DNA from: Candidatus Magasanikiibacteriota bacterium
GTDB taxonomy: Bacteria > Patescibacteriota > Patescibacteriia > Magasanikbacterales > UBA922
Length of the DNA stretch: 34,444 bases
Assembly (NCBI GenBank): GCA_003518365.1
Contig: DOYU01000002.1
Coordinates: 1-34,444, forward strand
Reading direction: 5' to 3'
In this document: positions 14,756-21,939 of the stretch, in pieces
Position numbering within the stretch: the stretch's first letter is position 1
Layout of the letters: every line of letters begins with the position of its first letter
The notes under the pieces: model-generated
Databases searched by the model: none
What the model saw: the letters and a program-made list of their open reading frames with translations, nothing else
What the model was told of the DNA's origin: nothing
Made by a program: the position numbers and the translations under genes

Positions 14756-15871
14756 TTATTGCAACACAGCAATATATGTTGCAAACGTACGCTTTGCAAG
14801 CGTATTCCATGAATATCGTGCAAGTTCATCTTTTGCGTTTTTTCGCAGCGTATAGCGTAAATCTTCATTTCGTATTCCTTCGTGTAATGCTCGTACAATA
14901 TCACTCGCATCTGTCGGATCAAAATACAATGCCGCATTTCCAAGTGTTTCAGGCAAGCAACTTGCGCTCGATGAAATCACTGGAACACCGTATGCCATCG
15001 CTTCAAGCGGTGGCAGACCAAACCCTTCGTACAATGATGGAAACACATAAAGACGTGCATTCTGATATAGCTGAACTAATTCACTATCATCAACATACCC
15101 GGTGAATACAATGTTGCCAATCCCACGCGCGTTGTTTTTCAACGTTTCATACCACGGTGATTCTTTACCCGCAAATACCAGCTGATACTCAGGATATTCG
15201 CGAGAACATACTTTCCATGCGTCAATCAAAGTTTCCAAATTTTTGTGTGGATATGCATTCCCAACATACAGTACATACGGCGAATCAATATGAAATTTTT
15301 TAGCAAGATTGTTTATAGTTAATTGTTTATTGCTTATTGTAAGAGGGGCTTGATATGTCACACTGATCTTTGCTGAATCAATGTGCAACGTCTCCACAAT
15401 ATCATGTTTCGTAAACTCGCTAGTAGCAAATACATGTTTGGCGCGAGTTGCGGCACTCTTTACAATATGACGATGCAGTCTATCTTTTATGAAATAGACC
15501 GCCGGTCCATGAGTTGACGCATCCTGGCGCGCATAGTGAAACATAATCAAATCATGGATGGTCACGACAAACGGATCACGATACATGATTGGCACATTCC
15601 AGTGCGGGAAATGCATAAGATCGACATCTTCTTGTTTTATAAGAGACGTTAAGTGAAGTTGCTCATCAACACCATACCAATGAATGTCTGCCAATACTTT
15701 TTTCCATTTGGTATTTGGCAGCACAAACAAGTCAAAGGCTTCTTTTTTTAAAAACACAACAAACTCGTGTTCAGAAGGTATCTGCCCGAGATGTGCAATG
15801 AGTTGTTCGACATATCGTCCAATGCCACTGTGCATCGGACCATACATGCGAGCGTCTATGCCTATTCTCAT
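14756..15871 (-). CDS. GT4-family glycosyltransferase
   Basis: This 371-residue GT-B enzyme begins MRIGIDARMYGPMHSGIGRY, the glycine-rich acceptor-side loop. The donor half has VLYVGNAYPHKNLETLIDAW, LVFAGKES, VFTGYVDDSELVQLYQNA and the sugar-nucleotide EX7E motif in SLYEGFGLPPLEAMAYG. It transfers a sugar, from an NDP donor, onto a lipid-linked glycan; the specific sugar cannot be told. Its start overlaps the stop of the upstream glycosyltransferase by 4 nt, and a strong terminator follows. Residues around 195-206 (LTISNKQLTINN) come from a dispersed DNA repeat inserted in frame between the two Rossmann domains (15307-15341). Confidence 0.93.
   Translation of the reverse strand: MRIGIDARMYGPMHSGIGRYVEQLIAHLGQIPSEHEFVVFLKKEAFDLFVLPNTKWKKVLADIHWYGVDEQLHLTSLIKQEDVDLMHFPHWNVPIMYRDPFVVTIHDLIMFHYARQDASTHGPAVYFIKDRLHRHIVKSAATRAKHVFATSEFTKHDIVETLHIDSAKISVTYQAPLTISNKQLTINNLAKKFHIDSPYVLYVGNAYPHKNLETLIDAWKVCSREYPEYQLVFAGKESPWYETLKNNARGIGNIVFTGYVDDSELVQLYQNARLYVFPSLYEGFGLPPLEAMAYGVPVISSSASCLPETLGNAALYFDPTDASDIVRALHEGIRNEDLRYTLRKNAKDELARYSWNTLAKRTFATYIAVLQ
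15307..15341. repeat. AACAATTAAC-type dispersed repeat in a glycosyltransferase gene
   Basis: On the minus strand the DNA reads as AT-only runs of the form CAATAAACAATTAACTATAA and encodes LTISNKQLTINN. A related copy lies in valS at 33836-33869, encoding LTINNEQLTL. Both are in frame and at places where the protein can accept a loop. Confidence 0.7.
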
Positions 15872-17010
15872 ATAGTCTGTTCACATATTGTGTTCAATAT
15901 CCCAGCCGCTTTCTGCCATGAAAAATGTTCTGCATGTGCTCTCCCTTGTTTGCTCAGCGTGGCATGGAGTATATCATCTGTCACAAGATCTTCCATAGCT
16001 TTTTGCAGCTGCGCAATGTTGAGGGGATTCACAAGTATTCCCCCGCTCCCCACGACAGACGGCAATGACGTCCGATTGCTCGCGATCACCGGCGTGCCGC
16101 ATGCCAATGCTTCCAGTATGGGAAGCCCAAACCCTTCATACATACTTGGGTAGAGAAACGCGCGTGCATGGCTGTACAATGCCTGCTTTTCTGTTTCCGC
16201 GATATAGCCAATATACCGCGCACCGGATGTTTGTTCAATCTGTTTCATATATCGCTCGCCATTGTGTCCAGGAGAGCCGGCAAAAATGAATGGTATCTTT
16301 GTCCTCAGATACGCAGAATGCTGATATGCGTCCAGCATGCCTTGAATATTTTTTCTTGGTTCAAGTGTCCCAAGATAGAGCATATATGTATCTGGCAGTG
16401 CATATTTCTTTTTGATCTCTCCAAACGTTGCATTGCCGGCTGCCTGCGCAACATGCGAACACAACCCTGGAGCAAGGACATGCACCGCATCGGGGTTTTT
16501 ATGATATGTCTGTATCACATCATGCTTTGTGTGCTCTGAAGGCACCACGATGATATTGGCACGCGTGATTTGTTTTTTCGGATGCACAGCTGGATGCCAG
16601 ATACGCCCTTTTCGAGAAAAAAAAGATGGATAATGTTCAAACGAAAGATCATGAATAGTCAGAATGTGTGTGACTTCTTTTGACAATGCGGTGAATTGCA
16701 AATTTGGTGAAAACCACACATCTATGTTTTTCACACCTGCCCGCCTTGCAACAAACCGATCGAGCTTCGGCATTTGAAGAACTGAAATAGCCGCATGAAA
16801 AAGTTTGTTTGGGATCTTCGTCATGACCCATGTGACCTGTGGCTGTGAGGCAAAGGGAAGTGCTTCATGCGAGCGAAACGCATTTGCAAAAAGAATATAC
16901 TGATGTTCAGGATGACTAACAAAAAGATGAGACAACAATTCAAACGTAAACTCACCCACACCGGTTCGTGGTATAGTCATGAGTGGTCGAACATCAATCC
17001 CTATGATCAT
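15868..17010 (-). CDS. GT4-family glycosyltransferase
   Basis: I start at MIIGIDVRPLMTIPRTGVGE (ATG at 17010), giving 380 residues and a 17-nt overlap with the preceding gene; a GTG 12 nt upstream is an alternative. Features are the GVGEFTFELL acceptor loop, ILTIHDLSFEHYP, MLYLGTLEPRKNIQGMLDAY, FIFAGSPGHNGE, IGYIAETEKQALYSHA and the EX7E motif in SMYEGFGLPILEALACG. It closely parallels the 14756-15871 enzyme and likely adds another sugar to the same repeating unit. The stop overlaps the next start by 4 nt. Donor unknown. A 16-bp perfect palindrome (16999-17014) covers the start codon. Confidence 0.92.
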   Translation of the reverse strand: MIIGIDVRPLMTIPRTGVGEFTFELLSHLFVSHPEHQYILFANAFRSHEALPFASQPQVTWVMTKIPNKLFHAAISVLQMPKLDRFVARRAGVKNIDVWFSPNLQFTALSKEVTHILTIHDLSFEHYPSFFSRKGRIWHPAVHPKKQITRANIIVVPSEHTKHDVIQTYHKNPDAVHVLAPGLCSHVAQAAGNATFGEIKKKYALPDTYMLYLGTLEPRKNIQGMLDAYQHSAYLRTKIPFIFAGSPGHNGERYMKQIEQTSGARYIGYIAETEKQALYSHARAFLYPSMYEGFGLPILEALACGTPVIASNRTSLPSVVGSGGILVNPLNIAQLQKAMEDLVTDDILHATLSKQGRAHAEHFSWQKAAGILNTICEQTI

Positions 17011-18136
17011 AGGGTCGTACACCTAGCTGACATCGCATCAAATCCTGTTGAAATACCCCGTATTGTTTTGTGACGTATGACAGTATGTGTTTTTTGAAAG
17101 TCACCTCATCAAAACGAGTAGACCACTCTCTAATGCGTTGACTGTCCCATGTAGTGTGATCAAAGTTGAGCACCACATCAAGGAGAGATTCCCATGTTTG
17201 TTCATAAAAAAAGACTCCTGTCTCTCCTGGGATGACTGTCTCAGTAACACCTCCTTCTCCGAAGGCAATCACAGGCCTCCCGCTTGCCATCGATTCGATA
17301 GGAGTAATACCAAGATCTTCTACCTGCGGGTGAATAAACGCTTTTGCATGTTTGAGAAGTCGTGCTTTTTCTTCATCACTCACACGTCCGACAAAACTGA
17401 TATTCTTTTTTGCGATACCTTTGAGTGCTTCAAGTTCTGGCCCATCCCCAAAAATTTTGAGTGGAATGCCGAGACGATTGAATACATGAATAACCAAATC
17501 AAACCGTTTGTATGTGACCAGACGTCCACCCGTGACAAAGTAATCACGAATGTCAGAAGAAATAGAAAAAGACGACACATCTACTGGGGGATAGATAATA
17601 TCACTATATCTGCGATAATATTTTTGGATTCTATGCGCGACAGTACCAGAATTTGCAATAAACGTATCTACTCGATCCACACTCATTTTATCCCACAGTC
17701 TGAGTTTGTGAATAAGTCGTGGAAGAAAAAATTTGATCAATCGATTGTATTTGAGATCTGCAATATATTCATGTGTGTCTGTCCAAAGATACCGCGTCGG
17801 TGTATGGCAGTACGAAATATGGAGTGTTTCAGGACGCGTCAGCACCCCTTTTGCAAATGCACTGGTAGACGACAAGACAACATCAAATTCATGAAGATTG
17901 TGACGTTCGGTAGCGAGTGGCATGAGCGGCAAATACCACTGATATTTTTTTCTTCCAAAAGGAAGTCGCTTAAAAAATGATTCACGAACATCGGCATCTT
18001 GAAATTGAGTCAATTGCTTCTTGTTATGAAACAACACAAAAATAGGAGCCTCTGGCCATATTTCGTGGAATGCTTTGAGGACTCTCTCCGCTCCCCCATC
18101 TTGTGAAAGATAGTCATGAACAAGGGCAATTTTCAT
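16994..18136 (-). CDS. GT4-family glycosyltransferase (WbaZ-like)
   Basis: The 380-residue protein opens MKIALVHDYLSQDGGAERVL, as mannosyltransferases of the WbaZ type do. It has a YCHTPTRYLWTDTHEYI segment, NSGTVAHRIQKYY, YPPVDV, the donor-site VTGGRLVTYKRFDL, IFGDGPELEAL, FVGRVSDEEKARLLKHAKAFIHPQVEDLGITPIESMASG with the EX7E region, and PVIAFGEGGVTETV. These motifs are characteristic. It is the first of the three glycosyltransferases transcribed from the polyprenyl-phosphate transferase side. Its last 20 residues look like an unstructured extension. The specific sugar is uncertain, mannose being the guess from the family. Confidence 0.93.
   Translation of the reverse strand: MKIALVHDYLSQDGGAERVLKAFHEIWPEAPIFVLFHNKKQLTQFQDADVRESFFKRLPFGRKKYQWYLPLMPLATERHNLHEFDVVLSSTSAFAKGVLTRPETLHISYCHTPTRYLWTDTHEYIADLKYNRLIKFFLPRLIHKLRLWDKMSVDRVDTFIANSGTVAHRIQKYYRRYSDIIYPPVDVSSFSISSDIRDYFVTGGRLVTYKRFDLVIHVFNRLGIPLKIFGDGPELEALKGIAKKNISFVGRVSDEEKARLLKHAKAFIHPQVEDLGITPIESMASGRPVIAFGEGGVTETVIPGETGVFFYEQTWESLLDVVLNFDHTTWDSQRIREWSTRFDEVTFKKHILSYVTKQYGVFQQDLMRCQLGVRPYDHRD
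16999..17014. repeat. 16-bp perfect palindrome across a start codon
   Basis: CCCTATGATCATAGGG is its own reverse complement. It spans the ATG chosen for the 15868-17010 gene and the last codons of the preceding one. It may be chance or may fold the mRNA at a coupled start. Confidence 0.4.
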
Positions 18137-18158
18137 ATGTTCTTCAGCTCGTAAGCAG

Positions 18159-18204
18159 AATAAGCCAGTAAGCAGAGTAAGCTTACTCTGCTTACTGGCT
18201 TATT
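18159..18204. repeat. 46-bp perfect palindrome
   Basis: The 23-nt arm 18159-18181 and the arm 18182-18204 are exact reverse complements with no spacer, centred on AAGCTT. Each arm is itself made of near-repeats of GTAAGCAGA. It occupies most of the gap between the sugar transferase and the first glycosyltransferase, both on the minus strand. Confidence 0.9.
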
Positions 18205-18210
18205 TGCTGT

Positions 18211-19629
18211 TTACAACGCTTTTCTTTTCTTAAAAAGTACAAACGGCGTCTTTAGCAAAATAATCAAATCAAGAAACAAACTCCACCTCTCAGTATACAA
18301 AATATCAAGCTTCATTTCTTCTTCAAAGGGAAGATCACTGCGTCCGGAAATCTGTGCAAGACCAGTGATGCCAGGCTTGAGTGTAAACACGATAGGATAG
18401 TCATCTTGGTACTGCTGAACTTCTCGTGGCTGATGTGGACGTGGTCCGACAAGACTCATGTCTCCTTTGAGGACATTGAAAAATTGGGGAAGCTCATCAA
18501 TACTCCATCGGCGGATAAACCGACCAAACGGCGTAATGCGCGGATCATCGAGAATTTTATAGATTGGGCCTTGCTTACTGTTTTGTTTTTTCACAAGTTC
18601 TTTTTCTTTCTCTTCTGCTTTCTTTCCATCTTCACCAAACTGTGGACCAGTAGAGTCTTGTTTGTACATCGATCGGAATTTCAGCGTAAAAAATTCATTG
18701 CCTCGAATTCCTACACGCAAATTTTTATACAGTATTGGTCTGCCTGTCTCTATAAGAATAACAAGGGCCGCAAGAAACATGAATGGGCTTGATACAACAA
18801 TCAATATCACACTCCCCACAATATCAAAGACCCGTTTTATCACACGCCACCAGCCATCCAGCTTCGTCGGACGCAATTCAATCATAGGGACGCCAGCAAT
18901 CGGATACACAGACATATTTGCAGAAAACGTTGCAAATAAATCTGCTGAATATTTGAATGTTTTGTGGCGGCGATTACAGTATGCGAGCAAACGCAATGTT
19001 TCTTTTTCTTTTGCTTTTGGGGAAAACACAATGACCTCGTCAAACGCCATGCGTTCAAGCGCGGTAAACAGCGTTTTTGTAATCGTATCAAACGTGCCAA
19101 CAATATTATATCCAAGCGTCGCCCTTGAACGGCAAGACGCGACAAAATCGTTCTTGTGGACATCCTCTCCAATGACGATCACTCTTCGTTGTCCAATACC
19201 CCATCGATACAGTAATGCCTTGAACCCACGCATGAATATTCTGCCAACGACAATGTATACTATGGCAAATGCCCAGCCGGCTAATGTCAAAAAACGAGAA
19301 TCAAAAAGCTGCTGCGTAAACATTACATAGACCGCAATACCAGCAAGCCCCACACTACATGCAAACACAACACGCATGAGATCTTTTCCAAGTTTTCTAT
19401 TTGGATCTGTGGAATATAAGCCAAACAATACAAAGATGGCAATCCACAGGATCGCCACAGGATACACGACCAAAAGAAATTCACTCAGGGTAAACTGGAA
19501 AAATACAGGCTTTACACCGAGTGCCCAATCGGTAAAACGAAGCAGGTATGCAGAACAGGCCGCTAGCATGAGCAACAAAAAATCCACAGGAACCTGGGCA
19601 ACCATGAGTGCTATTTCAGAACGTTTCAT
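18211..19629 (-). CDS. Polyprenyl glycosylphosphotransferase (initiating sugar transferase)
   Basis: This 472-residue protein (start MKRSEIALMVAQVPVDFLL, ATG at 19629) belongs to the WcaJ/PssY/CpsE type. It begins glycan assembly by moving a sugar phosphate from an NDP-sugar to undecaprenyl phosphate. The N-terminal half has four membrane helices and then a CoA-binding-like Rossmann domain (RRVIVIGEDVHKNDFV). The C-terminal catalytic domain begins KRVFDIVGSVILIVVSSPFM, followed by ETGRPILYKNLRVGIRGNEF, TLKFRSM, RITPFGRFIRRWSIDELPQF, GDMSLVGPRPHQP and ISGRSDLPFEE. It is the first gene of the polysaccharide run and faces rnpB divergently. Upstream in-frame ATGs could extend it by 11 or more residues; I prefer the one with AGG at a fair distance. 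Confidence 0.95.
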   Translation of the reverse strand: MKRSEIALMVAQVPVDFLLLMLAACSAYLLRFTDWALGVKPVFFQFTLSEFLLVVYPVAILWIAIFVLFGLYSTDPNRKLGKDLMRVVFACSVGLAGIAVYVMFTQQLFDSRFLTLAGWAFAIVYIVVGRIFMRGFKALLYRWGIGQRRVIVIGEDVHKNDFVASCRSRATLGYNIVGTFDTITKTLFTALERMAFDEVIVFSPKAKEKETLRLLAYCNRRHKTFKYSADLFATFSANMSVYPIAGVPMIELRPTKLDGWWRVIKRVFDIVGSVILIVVSSPFMFLAALVILIETGRPILYKNLRVGIRGNEFFTLKFRSMYKQDSTGPQFGEDGKKAEEKEKELVKKQNSKQGPIYKILDDPRITPFGRFIRRWSIDELPQFFNVLKGDMSLVGPRPHQPREVQQYQDDYPIVFTLKPGITGLAQISGRSDLPFEEEMKLDILYTERWSLFLDLIILLKTPFVLFKKRKAL

Positions 19630-19687
19630 AGACAAACCTACAATAATTTCTGAGTCTATCATATAAGAAAAACGTCCAATGGTCAAC

Positions 19688-19716
19688 TTGACAAAACGGA
19701 AAAAATTCGCTATAGT
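19688..19716 (+). promoter_or_regulatory. Promoter of rnpB
   Basis: TTGACA (19688-19693) is the exact -35 consensus. TATAGT (19711-19716) follows after 17 nt. The predicted start is at about 19723, one base before the P1 helix of the RNA. Confidence 0.9.
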
Positions 19717-19723
19717 AAGCCAT

Positions 19724-20128
19724 GCTCTATACAATGTGATCGCTCGGCCTTCAGGCCGAGAGGAAAGTCCGAACTCCTCATGAGCTCTCGTAGTTCATGA
19801 TCGTGATAGTGGGTAACACCCACCTGCCGGTATGTGAATACTTGGTACGGGCCAGTGCCACAGAGACTATACTATCCCGACTTTGTCGGGAAAAACGTGA
19901 AAAGTGAACGGATGTTTTTACGCTATAGATAAAAGCTACTGTTCTCATCTTGATAGCAATATCAAGATGTGGTAAACCCTATCTGGAGAAAGTGCCGTGT
20001 TTCCTGATTCTATCAGGATTCAAAAAGTTAGCACGTGAAGATTTCATGAGTAATCATGAAACAAGAGAAATGATCACCATCGTCTCTTTCGAGAGACGGG
20101 GTACAAAATTCGGCTTATTGTATAGAGC
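19724..20128 (+). ncRNA. rnpB: RNase P RNA, class A
   Basis: This is the catalytic RNA that removes 5' leaders from pre-tRNAs. The ends pair as P1: GCTCTATACAAT (19724-19735) with ATTGTATAGAGC (20117-20128), a perfect 12-bp helix. Conserved elements in order are GAGGAAAGTCCGAACTC (P4/CRI), GGGTAACACCC, GCCAGTGCCACAGAGA, AGTGAACGG, a GGTAAACCC loop that can pair with the tRNA CCA end, and ACAAAATTCGGCTTAT near the 3' end (P4 partner). A consensus promoter and a clear terminator frame it. The GGT in L15 is consistent with two of the local tRNA genes encoding CCA. Confidence 0.96.
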
Positions 20129-20131
20129 AAC

Positions 20132-20165
20132 AAAAAATTCCACATACCGTGGAATTTTTTGTTTT
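20132..20165 (+). terminator. Terminator of rnpB
   Basis: AAAAAATTCCAC, a short loop and GTGGAATTTTTT form a perfect 12-bp stem followed by T-rich sequence, directly after the RNase P RNA. Confidence 0.9.
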
Positions 20166-20220
20166 TGTTTTAAAAAAAATATCTCATACAAAACTTATTT
20201 GAACATATCGTACAAGCTCT

Positions 20221-20260
20221 ATAAAAAAGAGAAAGGGCGATACTCATGGAGTATCGCCCT
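20221..20260 (-). terminator. Terminator of the radical SAM operon
   Basis: AGGGCGATACTC (20234-20245), loop ATG, and GAGTATCGCCCT (20249-20260) form a perfect 12-bp stem. On the minus strand it is followed by TTTCTCTTTTTT. It lies about 20 nt after the stop of the 56-residue peptide gene. Confidence 0.9.
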
Positions 20261-20280
20261 AAACAGCTCGTACCGAGGTC

Positions 20281-20451
20281 TTACTCGGACGGCTGCGCGT
20301 CGTTGGAGCCGCCCCGCAGACCCACGTCGTTGGAACCCATCGGTTCCGCCGGCTTGTTCTGCGACTGACTGGCACCTCCCTCCTTGTCCTTGGTCTTGAT
20401 CCGGATCTCGGTGATCTTCGCGCCGTCGAGGACGGCTTTACATTTTGACAT
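20281..20451 (-). CDS. Putative RiPP precursor peptide with GSND repeats
   Basis: A 56-codon gene starts with ATG at 20451, 8 nt after the stop of the radical SAM gene, behind the Shine-Dalgarno GAGGTG. It ends with TAA at 20281 ahead of a strong terminator. The peptide begins MSKCKAVLDGAKITEIRIKT, a beta-strand-like, basic leader. It then turns to KDKEGGASQSQNKPAEPMG and ends in a Gly/Asn/Asp/Ser-rich part with the phrase GSND twice (GSNDVGLRGGSNDAQPSE). There are no aromatic residues, and the only cysteine is residue 4, in the leader. Position, size and low-complexity tail suggest the substrate of the two radical SAM enzymes upstream. That role is inference; I know no named family with this sequence, and a small unrelated protein is possible. 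Confidence 0.7.
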   Translation of the reverse strand: MSKCKAVLDGAKITEIRIKTKDKEGGASQSQNKPAEPMGSNDVGLRGGSNDAQPSE

Positions 20452-20459
20452 GACTCACC

Positions 20460-21938
20460 TCACTTCACTGGCTGCAGGGATCGGTACTTGTTCTCGCCGT
20501 CAGGAAAAGCACAAAGCGCATCAACCTCACGGTAGGTTTCTGCGATTTCTCCCAACAGCTGCGGCGAAAGGCTGTTGAGAATGCTGAGGGCCCTACGTTC
20601 GAACTGAGGAAGCATACCGCGCTTTTCCATCCGTTCGACATGGAGACAATCCAAATGAAGCGCCCACACCACCGTACCGTCCGCTTTGGTCTCTGGCCCC
20701 AGAGGATAGAGACGACAGGCAAGAGGACGATCTTGATAGATTCTACACCTTCTACTGTCGGTGCACAACTGACTGCACGGCGGATACCGAGTCGAGAGAT
20801 CAGGTCTCCCTTCGCTGGTCATGGGGAACGAATGAATGAATGTTGGACCATCGTTGACTTGCACCAACGCGACCCCTTGCTCATACAACCGATCCGCTTC
20901 CTTCTTGAGAAGCCAGACATATCCCAGACAGTCGGGGTCGCGACAATCTCGACAGTCTTGTCCGATATCCTGGTAGAGTTCACCCAGAACGTCGTACAGT
21001 TTTGACAACGTGTCAATGCTCCACTTACGTGGGGCAAAAATACACTCCGCTCCGACATTTCCGACGAACACCGAGTGCTCACTGGCGCGTACGCCATAGC
21101 AGCACTTGTCTCCGTCGTTGGCAAAAGATGAAACGTTCTGCTGCTCCGCCCACGCCTTGAACGAAAACGATCGAATGTTGCCAATAGACAGATCGGGACG
21201 ACGTTGAAAGACCTCGCTGCAGAGATAAAGATTTCCATCCGCGCTCATGTAGACCGTAACACCATCCACCCAGCAACGTTCATCTGTCGCTGAGAGTTCT
21301 TCTCCGAAAATGACTCGCGTTGTTTCAGCGACCAACTCTGGCAAACGCTGTTGCTGATCCACAGAGAGCGCGAGCTCGTCTACGAAACTGAGCGCACGAC
21401 CAGCAATGGTCACTTGATTGAAATGAACAGCAGCACACTCATGATCTTTTGCAAGTTGAGCGAAATCATCCAACTGATCCACGTTCTTCCCAGTGACGGT
21501 CACGTAGAGCGTTGTCGAGACACCACTCTTCTTGCATCGATTGAGCGCCTCGAGGGCTTGCTTAAAACTTCCCTGTCCCCGGATAGCATCGTTAGTAGCA
21601 GCATTTGCACCATCCAGACTGACCCCGAGGTCTACACCCAGGTGCTTGAGGCACTCAAGAGTTGCACTCGTGAGCATCGTCGCGTTGGTGATAACGGATA
21701 CCCGCATTCCCAATGCCACGGCCCGCTCAAGCAACCCTAGGAAATCCTTTTGGATGAATGGCTCACCTCCTGTGAAGAATATTTTGGAAGCTCCTGCTGC
21801 TCGGAAGGTCTCCATTGCGACAAAGGCTTCTTCGTTGGTGAGTTCATCGGGTCGTGCGGAACCAGACATCGGTAGGCAGTGCTTACACCGAAGGTTACAC
21901 TTGTTCGTTATCTCCCAGTGAATTTCGCGTATTGGCAT
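20460..21938 (-). CDS. Radical SAM protein with SPASM-like region and YkgJ-like C-terminal domain
   Basis: The 492-residue protein starts at ATG 21938, 1 nt after the previous stop and behind GGGGAGG. Its radical SAM core has CNLRCKHC (Cys14, 18, 21, binding the 4Fe-4S cluster) and the TGGEP motif at 56-60. A SPASM-like region follows, with YMSADGNLYLC, LSIGNI and further cysteine groups (CC near 283, CRDCRDPDC near 325), which may hold auxiliary clusters. From about residue 385 comes a segment CSQLC...CRIYQDRPLACRLYPLG, the YkgJ/UPF0153 pattern of clustered cysteines around YxxRPxxCRxYP, with a last cysteine near 431. I infer a peptide-modifying enzyme acting on the small peptide gene just downstream. 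The reaction type is not predictable from sequence. Confidence 0.88.
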   Translation of the reverse strand: MPIREIHWEITNKCNLRCKHCLPMSGSARPDELTNEEAFVAMETFRAAGASKIFFTGGEPFIQKDFLGLLERAVALGMRVSVITNATMLTSATLECLKHLGVDLGVSLDGANAATNDAIRGQGSFKQALEALNRCKKSGVSTTLYVTVTGKNVDQLDDFAQLAKDHECAAVHFNQVTIAGRALSFVDELALSVDQQQRLPELVAETTRVIFGEELSATDERCWVDGVTVYMSADGNLYLCSEVFQRRPDLSIGNIRSFSFKAWAEQQNVSSFANDGDKCCYGVRASEHSVFVGNVGAECIFAPRKWSIDTLSKLYDVLGELYQDIGQDCRDCRDPDCLGYVWLLKKEADRLYEQGVALVQVNDGPTFIHSFPMTSEGRPDLSTRYPPCSQLCTDSRRCRIYQDRPLACRLYPLGPETKADGTVVWALHLDCLHVERMEKRGMLPQFERRALSILNSLSPQLLGEIAETYREVDALCAFPDGENKYRSLQPVK

Positions 21939-21939
21939 G

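Noticed and set aside
18159..18204. Palindrome as an attachment or integration site
   Set aside because: No integrase, recombinase or target duplication is visible nearby.
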